Positions 52,201 to 64,000 are shown, counted from the first letter of the stretch. The stretch is DNA of 64,000 nt from Chrysophaeum taylorii (GCA_029834535.1 JAQMWT010000002.1:1-64000), one strand, 5' to 3'. The notes: generated from the letters alone by a model not told the origin. Numbers and translations are program-made.

Positions 52201-55200
52201 AATCGAGACGCTGGGATGCGGACTCGTCGGCATTGCCGCACACCGTCGCAGTCGCGTCTGCCTTCACCGAGAGTGCATCCGGCCGAAGCACCGATTTGCC
52301 TTCTGTCCCACCAACAATCTCGACAGTAGGTCGCGAATCCGACGACAAGATAATTCTCGTGCTGCTATTGCCTTTTTCACCAAAAACGTTCTCGAGGGTG
52401 AGAGAGACGTGGAGCGCTCGAACGCCCTCTTCGAACAGTGCGGTCAGAGTTTCTGTCGAGTACACAAGCACTTCATTCCCTTGCGCGCTAGCCGTCGCCG
52501 GCGGCATCTCCAGCGCCTCGAAGACTTCGGACGACGTCGTCGTGCGGTTGAGCATGGGGCTTTCAACCACGGTCCAGTCAACCGCAACAAAATCGCGGCC
52601 CGCAGAACCACTAGATAGGTAGGCATCGACTTCGAGCGCGACGCAAATGGAAACGGACAACGGGGCCTGGAATACGACGCTTGGGACGATCGGCACCGCC
52701 GGACCCACCACAGCGATGGTCGTCTCGTTCGACGTCTGATAGCACACACACTTCTCGTCATCGGCACACGCATTCGTGATCACACCAGCGCGCAATGTCC
52801 AATTAGCGCCAGGCAAGATAATGGACTCGCTCACGTCTGCTTCCATTTGGGTGCTCGAAAGCCACATACAGTCGACAATATCGGCAGAAATGGCAAAGAG
52901 TAGCGAACACGCGAAGAAACTCCCCGCATCAAGACCGGCTTGATCCGTTGCTTGATCGAAGATGACGACAATCGACGTTGCAGTCGAATCGAACTGAGCC
53001 GACTGTAGACGAGGCGGATAGGGAGGCGCCACACATCGTCGAGGGCTTGGGGCCCAAGTGCTTGGGTGGATGGTCGGTTCGGACGTCGACATAGCTGTAG
53101 GCACTGGGGTTGCGCTCACGGGGTGTAACGTGACGGTTGGCTCAGCCGTCACTAAAATAGGCGAACGCGTGGACGGCAAACTAGTAGTCGGAAATCGACG
53201 CGAGGGTGAGGTCGTCGTCCGCGTGAAGGTTGGACGACTGGTCGGCGCTGCGCTACTTTCAACGTTGGGCATAGTAGGTACTCGCGTGGGTTGGCGCGAC
53301 GGGGTCGACGACGACGGCGGCGAATGGCTTACCTCCGCCATCGAAGGAGAAACAGACGCGGACGGCGCGAAAGTTGGCATGACAGACGGCGGCACGGTAC
53401 TTGGGCCGAAAAATGCCAATTCAACTCTGCTGGGTGCTTGTGTTGTACTGGCGAACGATGGCTCTGCTGCGGAAGGCAGCTCATGATAGCTCGCATTTGT
53501 CGGCGAAGTTGTTGGCGCGTGCATCATTGCTGCGTGCGTGATGTTCCCTAGTGTTGGGACCATCGACCAGTTCTTTTGCGTCGGGCCCGTCGTTGGGTAC
53601 GGAGTCGACGTCGTTGCCTGCATCGTTGGCATCAACGTTGTTTTTTGTGCTAGCGTCGTCGCCGTCGGAAGAGCTGACGCTGTAATTACAGTTGGCACCG
53701 TACTCGGCTCACGACTTGAAGTGGGGACAATCATCGCGACGGTCGACGGCGCAGTCGACACCACCGTGGATGGGATCGTCGACGAGACGCTCGACAGTTT
53801 TTGCGATGGTTTATTCGATGGCGTTGATGTTGGTCCCTTCGAGGGCATAACAGTCGTTGTCGAAAACGGTCCCCACGTTGGCATCGTCGACAGCGGAGCC
53901 CAAGTTGGTTGGAGCGTCGTGTAGTCGCCGGGGCCTGTTGGTTGCAGCGTGTCTTCGGGCTCGCGCGTCGGTGAGTTGGCCGGCTCGAAAGTCGGTGCAT
54001 CTTCAGACTCGCGTGTGGGTTGGAGCACTTTCGCAGGTGTAGGAAACATCGATGAATGTGGTTGCGTCGAGATAGGATTTTCCGCGACATCAGACGGTAG
54101 ACTCGTCGGCGCGCTTGAAAATTGCTGCACGGAATCAGAATTTTGGTGTTGCCCAGCTCCTGATGTCGAAGGCGCTGCTGTCCCCGTCGAGACTGCCGTC
54201 GGCAGTCGAGACGTCTGCGTCACACTTGGGAGCTCCGTCATGCTATTTCCGATTGCAGGGGATGGTGCTTTTGTGATGAGAGCGTTCGTGGGAAACGTGT
54301 TGTTCCTCCAACTCGCGGGTGTGGGCAACAGTACAGGCATTGGCACATATGCTGCCGCAAGGTCCCTTGAGGACGGTGAATGTGTCGACGAAGGGTCTGC
54401 TGTTGGACAAGGTACCGGCACCCGTGATTGCAACAACTTCGAAGGAAGCCTCGACGACGACGATGGCGGACGGGAAGGAGTAAACGATGGTAGCAGTGAG
54501 GGAGACGATTCTGGCAGCGGAGATGGAAACGCCGTTGTCGGAGATACGGATAAGGATGGTTGACTTGTGGGAACAAGGGAAGGATTCACAGATGGAGATG
54601 ACACCGGAAGCTGCGATGGGAGCTTCGACAACGATGGTGCACTTGTTGGAGCGAACGAAGGCATTACGGACGTTGGCACATGCGATGTCACTGCAATCGA
54701 CGGTGGCATCGACGACGATGGCGCACTAGTGGGAGGAGAGGAGGGCATCGCGGATGGAGATGGTGCTGGAAGATGCGATTGCACTGTCATCGACGGTAGC
54801 ATCGATGACGATGGGGCACTTGTGGGAGGAGAGGAGGGCATCGCGGATGGAGACGATACTGGAAGATGCGATGGCACTGTCATCGACGGTAGCATCGACG
54901 TTGATGGGGCACTAGTGGGAGGAGAGGAGGGCATCGCGGATGGAGACGATGCTGGAAGATGCGATGGCACTGTCATCGACGGTAGCATCGACGTTGATGG
55001 GGCACTAGTGGGAGGAGAGGAGGGCATCGCGGATGGATCGGTCGACGGAGATGCCTCAAACCACGGCGATTGAACGGATGAAGGCGCCGCGCTGGGCGCT
55101 GGTGACGTATGGTGCGATGGTCCAGCTGTCGGAGAGAGAGATGGACAGCGAGACGGAACGTTAGTCGGCACAGGAGAAGGAATCTTGCCCGGCATGAGGC

Positions 55201-58200
55201 TTGGGGCAAGGCTAGGCAGACCACTGGGCTTATTCGTGGGACGTGGTGTGGACGAAGTAATTTGGCTAGTACTGGGCGATCGCGATGATGACAACGCGAG
55301 CGACGCCTCGACCTCGACCGTTACCGATGCCAGCGACGTCGTTTCAGCCAGCGCCGTTTCGAGCGAGCCGTCGGTGACGGCCGTATCGAGCGCCGTGTCA
55401 AATGCGTCCACGCTCCTGGCCACCGCCTCCACGTCGACGCGCGTCAACCCCTCCTCAAGGAGTCGCCTCCTACCCGAGTAGGTACTCGCAGACACTGAGG
55501 TGACGCTGAAGTCCGCGTCGACCGCCGCCTCAACAGCGTCCGCGAAATCGTCCTGGGCGTCCTCGTCAAACGCCAACGCGTCCACGCCCGACAGCACCAC
55601 GGCGCGCGTCACCGCCTCACCCGTCGGGTGCTCTGTGGGTGCTGTCGTCGGCGACTGATTCGGATTAAACGTCGGATCAATGGATGCTGGCGCCGTCGGC
55701 TCTGGGATGTTTGTTGTTGGAAGCGGCGATGGCTTTGAGCTGGGTGTGTTCAACGGTATCGCAGACGGAGATACCGACGGGTTTACAGACGGCTGGCTGG
55801 ATGGGCTTACACTTGGCACGGTGGAAGGGGGCACTGATGGAAATGGCCACGGCATAGATGTCGGTATCGACGCCGGAATTGGTGAGGGAATGGCACTCGG
55901 AAAGGGGCTAGATTGCGTTGTGGGCACAGGTGATGGAGATAATGTCGGTTGGCCCGTTGGCTCTGAAGATGGTTGTGCTGTCGGCCGAGTCGTGGGGGTG
56001 TTTGTTGGTAGCAGTGAGGGGTTGGAGCTAGGGGGTCTCGATGACACTGCTGACAGAGTTGCCGACGGGAATACAGACGGATGACCCGATGGTTTGATAA
56101 TCGGCGTGCTGCTTGGTGATACCGAAGGTTTGGGTGATGGCGTTAAAGCCGGAATTGAGGCCGGCAGAGATGAGGGTGAACGAGTTGGAAACAAACTCGG
56201 CTCTTTCGTTGGCGTCGACGATGGAGTCATTGTTGACTGACTTGTGGGCGCTGCCGAGGGATTTGCAGTCGGTGCGGAGGTTGGAGCTCTTGTGGAATGC
56301 GAGGACGGCGAGGAGCTCGGGGCATTCGAAGGTTTTTCCGAAGGGCTTGGCGAGGGTGCATTGGACGGTTGCCTCGATGGTGCGCCACTGGGAGCGCCTG
56401 TTGGAAAGCTTGTTGAACCAATGGTCGGGCATGAGCTCGGTGCGCTCGAAGGCAGACTATGTGGAATCGGCGTTGGCACAGCCATAGGGATGGTAGTAGG
56501 CACTGCTGGGGGATAGGAACTAGGATGCTCTGCGGGTGTCGACGATGGCCGAGAGCTCGGTGTGCTCAATGGCCTTGCGGATGAAGTAGCGGAGGGTGTT
56601 TCAGATGGTTTGATCGAGAGCGCTGCCCTCGGAAAGCCGCTGGGAAAGTTCGAAGGCCGGTTCGATGGATTCGTGCTTGGGAGTGCGATGGGTACCGACG
56701 TCGGAAGTGCAGTGGGATATGAGCTAGGGTCTTTCGTGGGTGTCGACGATCGTGACGAGCTTGGCAGGCCCGTTGGATCCGCGGAGGGCGCAACGGTTGG
56801 CACTGAGGTCGAAGCTTCGGTGGGAAGTGACGACGACTGAGAGCTAGGTGCGCTCGATGGCTTCGCGGACGGAGTAACAGACGGATTTATGGATGGCGTG
56901 TTTGAGGGTGATGCACTCGGAACACGGCTAAGATGGCTCGACGGGCTCGGTGTAGGTACTGCGCTCGGTGTGCTCGAAGGCAGCGGCGTCGAAGTCGTCG
57001 ACGGGGACGAGATAGGGACGGAAGTCGGCACCGCAGTAGGACGTGAGCTAGGTTGCGTCGTTGGCGTTGATGACGGCGACGAGCTGGGCATGCCCAATGG
57101 ATCCGCAGATGGAATTGCGGTCGGCGTGAAAGTCGGTGCATTTGTGGGAAGCGTTGAAGGCAATGAGCTCGGAGTGTTCTTTGGCAATGCGGACGGAGCT
57201 GCAGACGGAGCCCCAGTCGGATGCCTTGTAGGAGATGCACTAGGAAAGCTGCTAGGGATACTTGAGGGACTCGATGTAGGCGCTGAGCTGGGCACGCTCG
57301 AAGGCAGCGGCACTGGGTTTGTTGTCGGGAAAGAGAAAGGTACTAATGTCGGCACCGCCGTGGGGTGTGAGCTAGGCTGCTTAGTGGGTGTCGACGAGGG
57401 CGATGAGCTGGGCGTGCTTGTCGGTTCGGCTGAGGGAGTAGATGTCGGCGTGAACGTCGGTACTTTGGTGGGAAGAGATGATGGCAATGAGCTGGGAGTG
57501 TTCGTTGGCAACGCCGACGGAGCCTCAGACGGAGTCCCGGTCGGTTGGCTTGTGGAAGATGCGCTCGGAATGCTGCTAGGGTTACTTGAGGGGCTCGACG
57601 TAGGCGCTGAGCTCGGCACGCTCGAAGGCAGAGGCGTCGGGTTTGTTGTCGGGAGACATAAAGGTACTAATGTCGGCACCGCCGTGGGATACGAGCTAGG
57701 CTGCTTCGTGGGTGTCGACGAGGGCGATGAGCTGGGCGCGCTTGTCGGGTCGGCTGAGGGAGCAGAGGTTGGTGTGAATGTTGGCACTTTGGTGGGAGGC
57801 GATGATGGCAATGAGCTGGGACTAATCGTTGGCAACGCTGATGGAGCGGCAGACGGAGTTCCAGTCGGTTGGATCGTAGGAGATGCACTCGGAATGCTGC
57901 TAGGGGTGCTCGTGGGGCTCGATGTAGGCGCTGAGCTTGGCACAACCGAAGGCTGAGGCGTTGGATTCGTTGTAGGGAAGGAGATAGGCACGGATGACGG
58001 CACCGCAGTGGGATACGATGTAGGCTGCTTTGTGGGTGTTGACGAGGGCATGGAGCTGGGCGTGCTCGTCGGATGAGTGGATGGCGTTGAGGTCGGCGTG
58101 GACGTCGGAACTTCTGTCGGAATCGATGACGGCAAGGAGCTGGGGACATTCGTTGGCAACGCTGACGGAAAGGCAAACGGAGTCCCTGTTGGCTGCTTCG

Positions 58201-61200
58201 TGGGAGTTGCGCTCGGAATACTGCTAGGAATGCTCGAGGGGCTCGATGTAGGCGCTGAGCTTGGCATACTCCAAGGCAGCGGTGTCGGATTAATTGTAGG
58301 GAAGGAGATAGGCACTGATGTCGGCACCGCAGTGGGATACGATGTAGGCTGCTTTGTCGGTGTTGACGAGGGCATGGAGCTGGGTGTTTTTGTCGGATGA
58401 GTAGATGGCTTTGAGGTCGGCGTGGACGTTGGCGATTCGGTGGGAAGCGATGATGGCAGAGAGCTGGGAACGTTCGTTGGCAACGCTGACGGAGCGGCAG
58501 ATGGAGTCACAGTTGGTTGGCTTGTGGGAGATGCACTCGGAATGCTAGTAGGGATGCTCGAGGGGCTCGATGTAGGCACTGAGCTTGGCACACCCGAAGG
58601 CAGCGGTGTCGGATTCGTTGTCGGCAAGGAGATAGGCACTGATGTTGGCACTGCAGTGGGATATGAGCTAGGCTGCTTCGTTGGTGTCGACGAGGGCAAT
58701 GAGCTGGGCGCGCTAGTCGGATGAGTGGATGGCGTTGAGGTCGGCGTGGACGTTGGAACTTCAGTGGGAAGCGATGATGGCAAGGAGCTGGGAGTGTTCG
58801 TTGGTAACGCTGACGGAGTGGCAGACGGAGTCCAAGTTGGTTGGCTTGTGGAAGATGCACTCGGAGTGCTGGTAGGGATGCTCGAGGGGGTCGACGTAGG
58901 CGCCGAGCTCGGCACACCCGAAGGCAGCGGTGTCGGATTCGTTGTCGGCAAGGAGATAGGCACTGATGTCGGCACCGCAGTGGGATATGAGCTAGGCTGC
59001 TTTGTTGGTGTCGATGAGGGCAATGAGCTGGGCGCGCTCGTCGGATGAGTAGATGGCCTTGAGGTCGGCGTGGACGTCGGAACTTTGGTGGGAAGCGATG
59101 ATGGCTGAGAGCTGGGAATGCTCGTTGGTAACGCTGACGGTGTGGCAGAAGGAGTCACAGTTGGTATTCTCGAGGGGGATGACGTAGGCGCCGAGCTTGG
59201 CACACCCGAAGGCAGCGGTGTCGGATTCGTTGTCGGCAAGGAGATAGGCACTGATGTCGGCATCGCAGTGGGTTGAGAGCTCGGCAGTTTCGTGGGTGTC
59301 GACGAGGGCCATGAGCTGGGCGCGCTCGTCGGATGAGTAGATGGCCTTGAGGTCGGCGTGGACGTCGGAACTTTGGTGGGAAGCGATGATGGCTGAGAGC
59401 TGGGAATGCTCGTTGGTAACGCTGACGGTGTGGCAGAAGGAGTCACAGTTGGTATTCTCGAGGGGGTCGACGTAGGTGCCGAGCTCGGCACACCCGAAGG
59501 CAGCGGTGTCGGATTGGTTGTCGGCAAGGAGATAGGCACTGATGTCGGCATCGCAGTGGGTTGAGAGCTCGGCAGTTTCGTGGGTGTCGACGAGGGCCAT
59601 GAGCTGGGCGCGCTCGTCGGATGAGTAGATGGCCTTGAGGTCGGCGTGGACGTCGGAACTTTGGTGGGAAGCGATGATGGCTGAGAGCTGGGAATGCTCG
59701 TTGGTAACGCTGACGGTGTGGCAGAAGGAGTCACAGTTGGTATTCTCGAGGGGGATGACGTAGGCGCCGAGCTTGGCACACCCGAAGGCAGCGGTGTCGG
59801 ATTGGTTGTCGGCAAGGAGATAGGCACTGATGTCGGCATCGCAGTGGGTTGAGAGCTCGGCAGTTTCGTGGGTGTCGACGAGGGCCATGAGCTGGGCGCG
59901 CTCGTCGGATGAACGGATGGCGTTGAGGTCGGCGTGGACGTCGGAACTTTGGTGGGAAGCGATGATGGCAAGGAGCTGGGAGTGTTCGTTGGCAACGCTG
60001 ACGGAGCGGCAGATGGAGTCCCAGTTGGTTGGCTTGTGGGAGACGCACTCGGAATGCTGGTAGGGATGCTTGAGGGGCTCGACGTGGGCGTTGAGCTTGG
60101 CACACCCGAAGGCAGCGGTGTCGGATTCGTTGTCGGCAAGGAGATAGGAACTGATGTTGGCACCGCACTGGGATATGAGCTAGGCTGCTTCGTTGGTGTC
60201 GATGAGGGCAATGAGCTGGGCGCGCTAGTCGGATGAGCGGATGGCCTTGAGGTTGGCGTGGACGTTGGAACTTCAGTGGGAAGCGATGATGGCTGAGAGC
60301 TGGGAATGCTCGTTGGTAACGCTGACGGTGTGGCAGAAGGAGTCCCAGTTGGTGGGCTCGTGGGAGATGCACTCGGAATGCTGCTAGGGATGCTCGAGGG
60401 ACTCGACGTAGGCGCTGAGCTTGGCACGCCCGAAGGCAGCGACGTCGGATTCGTTGTCGGTATAGAGAAAGGCACTGACGTCGGCACCGCGGTGGGATAT
60501 GAGCTAGGCTGCTTGGTGGGTGTCGAAGACGGCGACGGGCTCGGAGAGCTCGTTGGATCTGTCGAAGGCGCGGCACTCGGTGCGGAGGTCGGCGACTTGG
60601 TGGGAAGCTGCGATGGCTGGGAGCTGGGTACCCACGACGGTGTTGCGGATGGAATAGCAGACGGAGTCCCAGTTGGTTGGATTGTGGGAGATGCACTCGG
60701 AATGCTGGTCGGAATGCTCGAGGGACTTTCTGTTGGCCTCGAGCTCGGCGAACCCGAAGGAAAAGGCGACGGATTTGATGTTGGGACAGCAATAGGAGTC
60801 GGCGTCGGCACGGCAGTAGGACGCGAGCTAGGCAGCTTCGTGGGCCCCGACGACGGCGAAGAGCTGGGCGTGCTTGTTGGCAGTACCGAGGGTTTGCCTG
60901 TTGGGGTGGAGGTCGGGTCCTGCGTGGGCGGCGATGATGGCGTTGAGCTGGGGGCTTCGGATGGCATCGCTGAAGGAGACGCCGACGGTATCGCAGATGG
61001 ATGTCTTGTGGGCGCGGCGGTCGGGTTTCCACTCGGAAGATTCGACGGATTCACTGTTGGATCTGAGCTCGGCGCGCTCGAAGGAAGACCCGACGGCAAA
61101 CTCGTCGGTATCGCGAATGGAACTGGCGTCGGCATCGCCGTCGGAAGGGAGCTCGGCTGTTTTGTGGGTAACGACGTCGGCGAGGGAGTGGGGTCGCCTG

Positions 61201-63172
61201 TCGGAGCTGCCGAGGGCACGCCGGTTGGCGCAGAGGTTGGAATCTTCGTGGGAAACGGCGACGGAGAAGAGGTGGGAACAGCAGATGGCGTCATTGAAGG
61301 ACAAGACGATGGCTCGGCTGAAGGGAGGTCGGAAGGAGAGGCAGTAGGGCAGCTGCTCGGTTGGCTCGAAGGCCTTTTCGACGGAATCGCGGTTGGTACG
61401 AGGGAAGGAAGCTGCGTTGGAATCGCAGTTGGAGTAGATGCTGGAGTCCTGGAAGGTGCGGAGATTGGGGTCGAGCTTGGCGCACTCGATGGGGTTATTG
61501 AGGGCGTAGCAGACGGCTGAGTCGAGGGCTTCTCTGAAGGTGAAGCGCTTGGCGCGCTGCTAGGTAAGCTCGTTGGAGCAAACGTTGGTAGAGCACTCGG
61601 CGCGTTGGAGGGCGGAGGCGATGGAATCGACGTCGGCATCGACGCTGGAACCGGCGAAGGCAGGGCTGTTGGCACCGAGATCGGTCGCTTGGTCGGTACC
61701 TGCGACGGTGCATTTGTAGGAGTGGTAGTTGGGCGCGACGAGGGTTGCATCGTCGGTGAGGCGCTTGGGTCGTGAGTCGGCACAGCTGACGGCAGCACGC
61801 TCGGGCTACTCGACGGCGCTGCGGACGGTCCGGGCGAGGGTTGACCGGAAGGGTGACTCGAAGGTCCGCGTGTCGGCTGAGCCGTGGGAAAGTTCGATGG
61901 CAACCACGACGGAGCCGAGGTGGGTTGGTTTGACGGCGAAGTCGTAGGGAGAGCAGTCGGCCGAGTCGCTGGGATAGGAGACGGCGGCGCGGTCGGAGTT
62001 GCGCTGGGTAACCGACTTGGACTCGACGAAGGCACATGCGTGGGCGATGAGGTCGGCTGAGATGACGGTATGAATGTGGGTAGTTGTGAGGGCTGGGTTG
62101 TTGGCCGACTTGTTGGACATTCTGATGGTTTGGATGACGACGGCATCGCCGTCGATGGTCTCGCCGTCGATGGGTTCGCTGTCGATGGTCTGGCGGTGGA
62201 CGGCGTCGCAGTCGATGGCCTCGCCGTCGATGGCTTCGCTGTCGATGGGCTGGCGGTGGACGGCGTCGCAGTCGATGGTATCGCCGTCGATGGCTTCGCC
62301 GTCGATGGCTTCGCTGTCGATGGTATGGCGGTGGACGGCGTCGCAGTCGATGGCTTCGCCGTCGATGGCTTCGCTGTTGATGGTCTGGCGGTGGACGGCC
62401 TCGCAGTCGATGGCCTCGCCGTCGATGGCGGCGCTGTCGATGGTCTGGCGCTGGACGGCCTCACAGTCGATGGCTTCGTCGATGGCCAGGGTGTGGCTTT
62501 GCCAGAGACAGCCCAGGTTGTCGTCGGCGAGGGTGTATCGGACCAGTCATAGACAAATAGCGAGTACCACTCGGAATAGTCGGATGTATCATCCTGGTCA
62601 GCACCAAAGGTGAGGTATACTCCCTGATAATTGGGTGCAACATCATCGAGGCCTTGATCCAACGCGAGAGAGCAGGTCGAGGATATTGATTCGGCGACAA
62701 ACGAGGCATAAGTCGAGGATATGGTCACAGAGATGTTGTATGTCGTGAAGTCGTCGCATGCGACTTTCGTTTCTTCGCTCGGACCAAGAATGAAGAGATA
62801 AAAACAGTCCCAAACAAACTTAATCGTACCCGAGGCCGAATTCCACGACCAGCCCTGATTAGAATTGACCGAAAAGTACACGAACTGGTCGTCGCAGACG
62901 TTGTCTCTGCCGATGCTCCCTTCGACGCGAATGACGCGCGTGCTGACGAGGCTCTCGCTATATCGTATTCGGTTGCTGTTTCCCGTCACGAACAGCGTTC
63001 CATCGGCCGTTTCGATATTGTCCGAGTTCGTACACGTCCACTCGCTGTCATCGCACGAAAACTTCGAGAAGTCGTCGAAAGCAATCGTCGTATACTTATC
63101 GTCCAGTCTCCTGCCCCACGCGACCCATAGGAGGAGTCCAACTCGAAGTCGTCGCAACAACGGCGACACCAT
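46264..63172 (-). CDS. Giant PT-repeat, REJ/GPS, multi-pass polycystin-1-like receptor
   Basis: Ten exons, all with GT-AG introns of 33-90 nt and matching phases: 50,756-63,172; 50,616-50,706; 48,635-50,540; 48,519-48,578; 48,376-48,462; 47,507-48,341; 47,308-47,416; 46,614-47,239; 46,492-46,566; 46,264-46,422. The product is about 5,454 residues. Order: signal peptide (LLRRLRVGLLLWVAWG); Cys-containing ectodomain to about 210; PSTAx pentads (about 230-350); PTSxPSxxPS repeats to about 2,500; a folded module with GRRRLLEEGLTRVDVEAVAR (about 2,515-2,630); more PT repeats to about 3,375; PKD/REJ-like ectodomain (about 3,380-4,430); a GPS-like motif CVSWGSSDPTWTTGGC ... VACDCDVT (about 4,433-4,468); first membrane helix at about 4,521; then six to eight more helices. 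No PLAT domain is visible. ATG 63,172 was used rather than a GTG two codons upstream. Probably a cell-surface adhesion or mechanosensory receptor (inference). Confidence 0.75.
59041..59890 (-). repeat. Three near-identical 297-bp units inside the PT-repeat stalk
   Basis: The block containing GGTGTCGGATTCGTTGTCGG, GATGTCGGCATCGCAGTGGG and TGGCAGAAGGAGTCACAGTT repeats three times with a handful of substitutions (e.g. TTCGTT/TTGGTT). In the receptor's frame each unit codes 99 residues, including HPTSAPSSWPSSTPTKLPSS and IPTVTPSATPSALPTS. The unit count is therefore likely to vary between alleles. Confidence 0.85.
62130..62480 (-). repeat. 15-bp repeats coding PSTAx pentads
   Basis: About 22 units of the kind GTCGATGGCTTCGCC code for PSTAK, PSTAR, PSTAT or PSTAI on the minus strand, near the N-terminus of the giant receptor. 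They are cleaner than the 36-base PTSxPS units downstream. Confidence 0.85.
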
Positions 63173-63529
63173 ACTCACTCGTGGCAGCGATCCGTTTTTA
63201 ATCCGTTGCCATTCTCAGTGTTTTGCCTGTACCAGAACGAATGACGTGGCACAAGCGTTTGGCGGTCGGGTCTGGGGTTTCTACTCTCTCATCAGAAAAA
63301 TAATAGCAATCGTACACAAAATCTTTGACGTGAGCGGATATATTTATATCGAATCCAATACAAAAGAGGCGACGGCGGCGCCGGCTGCCAGGAGGCCCCA
63401 TCGCCTCCTACCTCTGCCCAAACCAGTTACCGGGCTTGGGATCGACCTCGGCTAGGGCGCTGTCAACTTTGGGCGGAGGTAGCGCTCATCGCCTGGCCGT
63501 CAGGCCGTTCGCCGTCCAGCGGCCCCGAA
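63173..63529. other. Intergenic between divergent genes
   Basis: No coding signal. This is the likely shared 5' region of the giant receptor and the next gene; an AT-rich stretch lies at 63,290-63,360. Confidence 0.4.
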
Positions 63530-64000
63530 ATGGCCGCAGAGGAGGCGGATGAAGACTTTTCGAGCCTGTGGGAGTGCGTAAGCGACCCGTGCGAGCCTGG
63601 CTCAGCTCCGAAGGTCGACCTCGACGCCTTGGACGTCAAGGACGCGCCTCGTCCCAAGGGCTGTTGGCTCACCGTCGACGACGACTTCTATGGACCGCGC
63701 TTCACCGTTGCCCACTTCATTGCATTGGCGTCTCTGTTGACGAGATGGCGCGCGTCTGCGAAGAGCATGACTGGCTCTCCGAGTTCTTCTTGTCTAAGCG
63801 CGACCAGCGCAGGCTTTTTCACCGTCCGCCGATGGACCTGCAGCGCACCGTCCCTCCACCCAAACTCGATGCCAAAATTCAGGGCAAGGAGTACGCCACC
63901 ACGTCCGAAGCCAAGCGTGCGCGCGAGACACTTCGAAACCGGCTGAGGAGGGTGAAATGGGTCCTCATCGACCACCCCTCCGTGCTGCGCCCGGACTTCA
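63530..64000 (+). CDS. Two-exon start of an unrecognised gene (runs off the window)
   Basis: Exon 1 is 63,530-63,706 (59 codons: acidic MAAEEADEDFSSLWECVSDP, then DVKDAPRPKGCWLTVDDDFY). A 38-nt intron (63,707-63,744) follows; removing it keeps phase. Exon 2 runs from 63,745 to the window edge: MARVCEEHDWLSEFFLSKRD, then PPPKLDAKIQGKEYATTSEA and RLRRVKWVLIDHPSVLRPD. It is charged and helical with no recognised domain. Truncated by the end of the window. Confidence 0.55.

Noticed and set aside
58992-59888. A 298-residue alternate minus frame with a 99-residue repeat (HSQLSAIIASHQSSDVHADL)
   Set aside because: Tempting because it looks protein-like, but it is the second frame of the three 297-bp units of the giant gene and has no start or continuation outside them.
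56889-61520. Long plus-strand frames of Gly/Val/Asp/Glu repeats (355 and 404 residues) and a minus-strand 433-residue Arg/Pro frame in the stalk region
   Set aside because: All frames stay open because 36-bp and 15-bp units without stops are repeated; only one frame is continuous for 12.4 kb and connects to a signal peptide and membrane exons.
1-64000. tRNA, rRNA, promoter, polyadenylation and riboswitch features
   Set aside because: I saw no cloverleaf, rRNA core or riboswitch-like sequence that I could defend by eye, and no promoter or poly(A) consensus is known to me for this lineage.

Overview
This is eukaryotic nuclear DNA, most likely from a stramenopile alga (a pelagophyte or a relative). 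The evidence is: genes interrupted by very short GT-AG introns (mostly about 30-115 nt); very close, mostly divergent or convergent spacing of conserved single-exon genes; a giant secreted protein built from Pro/Thr/Ser repeats of the PTSxPSxxPS kind; remnants of ankyrin repeats with a KWAxxxG signature; and Helitron and Copia remains. The lineage is an inference from these family traits; no rRNA or organelle marker is present to settle it.

Layout. 1-3.7 kb: mobile-element tail, coding-like fragments, a small acidic protein and a mitochondrial-type bL35 ribosomal protein. 3.7-10.9 kb: gene-dense block with an FxP-repeat coiled-coil protein, a zinc-finger/G-patch protein, a PIH1-type CS-domain protein (implying axonemal dynein assembly, hence flagella), a two-exon membrane protein with a 39-nt intron, a decayed ankyrin gene, and a three-exon secreted protein with six Notch/LNR-like cysteine repeats. 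10.98-16.0 kb: five tandem units of about 1.05 kb, each a decayed Helitron fragment with the C-terminal half of a PIF1-type helicase on the minus strand. 16.1-21.3 kb: four back-to-back genes (hotdog thioesterase, USP deubiquitinase, SET-domain protein, aldo/keto reductase) whose convergent pairs overlap by 4 and 8 bp at CTAG-type stop codons. 21.4-28.5 kb: a sixth Helitron unit, satellite DNA and a long stretch of coding-like but unresolved sequence.

28.5-32.3 kb: two tandem FUN14-family genes (one has kept an EF-hand loop, the other has lost it), a NAA30-type N-acetyltransferase and a four-exon gene of unknown function. 32.5-35.7 kb: a Copia-type element with identical 75-bp LTRs and a 5-bp target duplication that has integrase but no reverse transcriptase. 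35.7-37.2 kb: a seventh Helitron unit, a 270-bp inverted-repeat element and satellite. 37.4-43.3 kb: a decayed, truncated copy of the giant gene that follows. 44.2-45.3 kb: small coding-like exons. 46.3-63.2 kb: a ten-exon minus-strand gene that I reconstruct as about 5,454 residues: signal peptide, N-terminal ectodomain, about 3,100 residues of Pro/Thr/Ser repeats with one folded module inside, a PKD/REJ-like ectodomain, a GPS-type motif and seven to nine membrane segments, i.e. a polycystin-1-like surface receptor. The window closes with the start of an unrecognised two-exon gene.

The most striking object is this giant receptor next to its decaying relative. The next are the Helitron-derived tandem satellite and the tiny-LTR, RT-less Copia element.
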